A model generated the notes under the pieces. It saw nothing but the letters and a program-made list of their open reading frames with translations, was not told the origin of the DNA and did no database searches. From Euryarchaeota archaeon Ods04 (GTDB lineage Archaea > Halobacteriota > Halobacteria > Halobacteriales > Halorutilaceae): a DNA stretch of 6,147 nt. This document shows, piece after piece, positions 5,074 through 6,147 of this stretch; the stretch's first letter is position 1, and each line of letters opens with the position of its first letter. The stretch covers positions 1-6,147 of the forward strand of contig JAQZDD010000068.1 of NCBI GenBank assembly GCA_028751055.1. The letters run 5' to 3'. Both the position numbers and the translations under genes were made by a program.

Positions 5074-6147
5074 ATGTCGAAAAGACAGAACGCCGCGCTT
5101 GTAGCTGCGTTCGTCGGTCTGGTCGCCCTGTATATCGTCAGCAACGTACCCAGCCTTTATGCAGACTACCTCTGGTTCGCGTCGCTCGAATACGAGTCGG
5201 TCTTCGTAAAGATACTCGTCTACCGTTCGGTGACTTTCTTCGTCTTCGCGTTCGTCGCATTCGCCTTCCTGTACACGAGCTTCCGTGTTGCGGTACGTAA
5301 CATAAGGAAACACCAGCCATACCAGCCGTCGGCGTGGTTCACCGTCGGAATAATCCTGCTGTCTGTCGTAATCGGCTCCGCCTACTCGGGTGTGTGGGAG
5401 ACCTTCCTTCTGTTCCTCAACTCCGAGCCGTTCGTTCAGGGCGGCGAGGAGATAGTCGACCCGTACTTCGGACAGTCGGTCGCTTTCTACGTCTTTGTGC
5501 TTCCTGCGTACGAACTCGTCGTCGGATACCTCCTGTTCCTCACCATCCTTTCGCTCGCGGTCGGCGTCGGTCTGTACGCCTACGAGTTCGGTCTGGAGGA
5601 GTACGAGGACGCCATAGGCGTCGACGAACTCGACACGACCAAGATAGAGTTCGACCCCGTTCTTCTGCTTGAACGTATCAAGCAGTACGCGTACGGACAC
5701 GTCACGGCGACCGTCGGAGTCTTCTTGGTCTTCCTGTCTTTCAACTTCTACCTTTCGCGTTTCGGACTCGTCTACTCCGAGAGCGGTGCGGTCTTCGGAG
5801 TCGGCGCGACCGAAGCCGCCGTCTCCAGCCCCGTTCTTCTGGTGCTTACTGTCTTGGCGTTCGTGGGCGGACTCGCGTGTATCGTCAACCTACGTATCCG
5901 AGAGACACGCGTCGTATACGCTGCCGTCGGTATCGTCCTCGTCGTAGGACTTCTCGGTACGGCGGGCGCGCTCCTGCATCAGGGCTATATCGTCGAACCG
6001 GACGAGTTCAACCAGGAAGAGGAGTATCTTTCGAACGAGATAGAGTTCACACGTGCCGCCTTCGCGCTCGACCGTGTCAACGAACGTGAGTTCGACGTCT
6101 CCGACGAACTCACACGTGAACAGGTCGACAACAACCCCGACACTATA
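5074..6147 (+). CDS. UPF0182-family membrane protein (5' part, open at window end)
   Basis: The frame starts at ATG 5074 (MSKRQNAALV) and is open to the last base: 358 codons with no stop. The UPF0182 (COG1615) family has about 900-1000 residues, so about 35-40% is visible. Seven hydrophobic segments are seen, near 7-27, 49-72, 88-108, 147-170, 209-227, 252-274 and 279-301, matching the seven N-terminal membrane spans of the family. Family landmarks are DYLWFASLEYESVF (31-44), DPYFGQSVAFYVFVLPAYE (129-147) and, after the last span, EEEYLSNEIEFTRAAFALD (315-333), the usual 'Y..N...TR.A' start of the large extracytoplasmic domain. No biochemical function is established for this family, and none should be assumed. 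It follows carB by 79 bp on the same strand and has its own TATA-like box. The alternative, an unrelated polytopic protein, is unlikely given the landmarks. Confidence 0.9.
   Translation, partial: MSKRQNAALVAAFVGLVALYIVSNVPSLYADYLWFASLEYESVFVKILVYRSVTFFVFAFVAFAFLYTSFRVAVRNIRKHQPYQPSAWFTVGIILLSVVIGSAYSGVWETFLLFLNSEPFVQGGEEIVDPYFGQSVAFYVFVLPAYELVVGYLLFLTILSLAVGVGLYAYEFGLEEYEDAIGVDELDTTKIEFDPVLLLERIKQYAYGHVTATVGVFLVFLSFNFYLSRFGLVYSESGAVFGVGATEAAVSSPVLLVLTVLAFVGGLACIVNLRIRETRVVYAAVGIVLVVGLLGTAGALLHQGYIVEPDEFNQEEEYLSNEIEFTRAAFALDRVNEREFDVSDELTREQVDNNPDTI

Noticed and set aside
5062..5700. 212-codon open frame on the minus strand antisense to the UPF0182 gene
   Set aside because: Its translation lacks family motifs and is a shadow of the plus-strand frame, which has clear membrane spans and family landmarks. 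Long antisense frames are common in this codon-biased DNA.
1..6147. tRNA, rRNA, CRISPR array, insertion sequence, attachment site
   Set aside because: Intergenic gaps are at most 79 bp and show no tRNA arms, spaced repeats or terminal inverted repeats; no transposase or integrase motif was seen in any frame.

Overview
The window looks like chromosome from a halophilic archaeon (haloarchaeon or close relative). The predicted proteins are rich in Asp/Glu and poor in Lys, every gene matches a family known from haloarchaea, and each promoter appears to sit a fixed 24-33 bp in front of the start codon, as expected for leaderless archaeal mRNAs. GC is roughly in the high 50s by eye. The codon use is distinctive: GC-ending codons dominate, but ATA is a major isoleucine codon and CGT a major arginine codon. 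This suggests a lineage outside the best-known high-GC genera.

Left part, minus strand (1-726). Reading leftward there is an acylphosphatase (acyP, 448-726), then a 66-bp gap with its own promoter and a two-copy 15-bp direct repeat. Next comes a small winged-helix regulator with a very acidic C-terminal tail (19-381). At the edge are the first 12 codons and part of the 13th of a PemK/MazF-type toxin (from 38 leftward), overlapping the end of the regulator by 20 nt. The regulator and toxin form a probable type II toxin-antitoxin-like pair in which a MarR-like protein takes the antitoxin place. The toxin start is easily missed because only 38 nt of it lie in the window.

Right part, plus strand (784-6147). 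A NOG1-family ribosome-assembly GTPase (784-1776) is followed after 35 bp by a full-length carbamoyl-phosphate synthase large subunit (carB, 1812-4994). After a further 79 bp comes the N-terminal third or so of a UPF0182-family membrane protein (5074 to the window end, no stop reached). acyP and the GTPase gene diverge from a 57-bp intergenic region whose centre is a palindrome almost equidistant from both start codons.

The right-hand genes are ordinary housekeeping genes in a co-directional run, probably transcribed at least partly from separate promoters. No carA lies next to carB. I saw no RNA gene, insertion sequence, CRISPR array or integration site. The most interesting element is the regulator-toxin pair with its repeat operator. 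The rest of the toxin gene lies outside the window.
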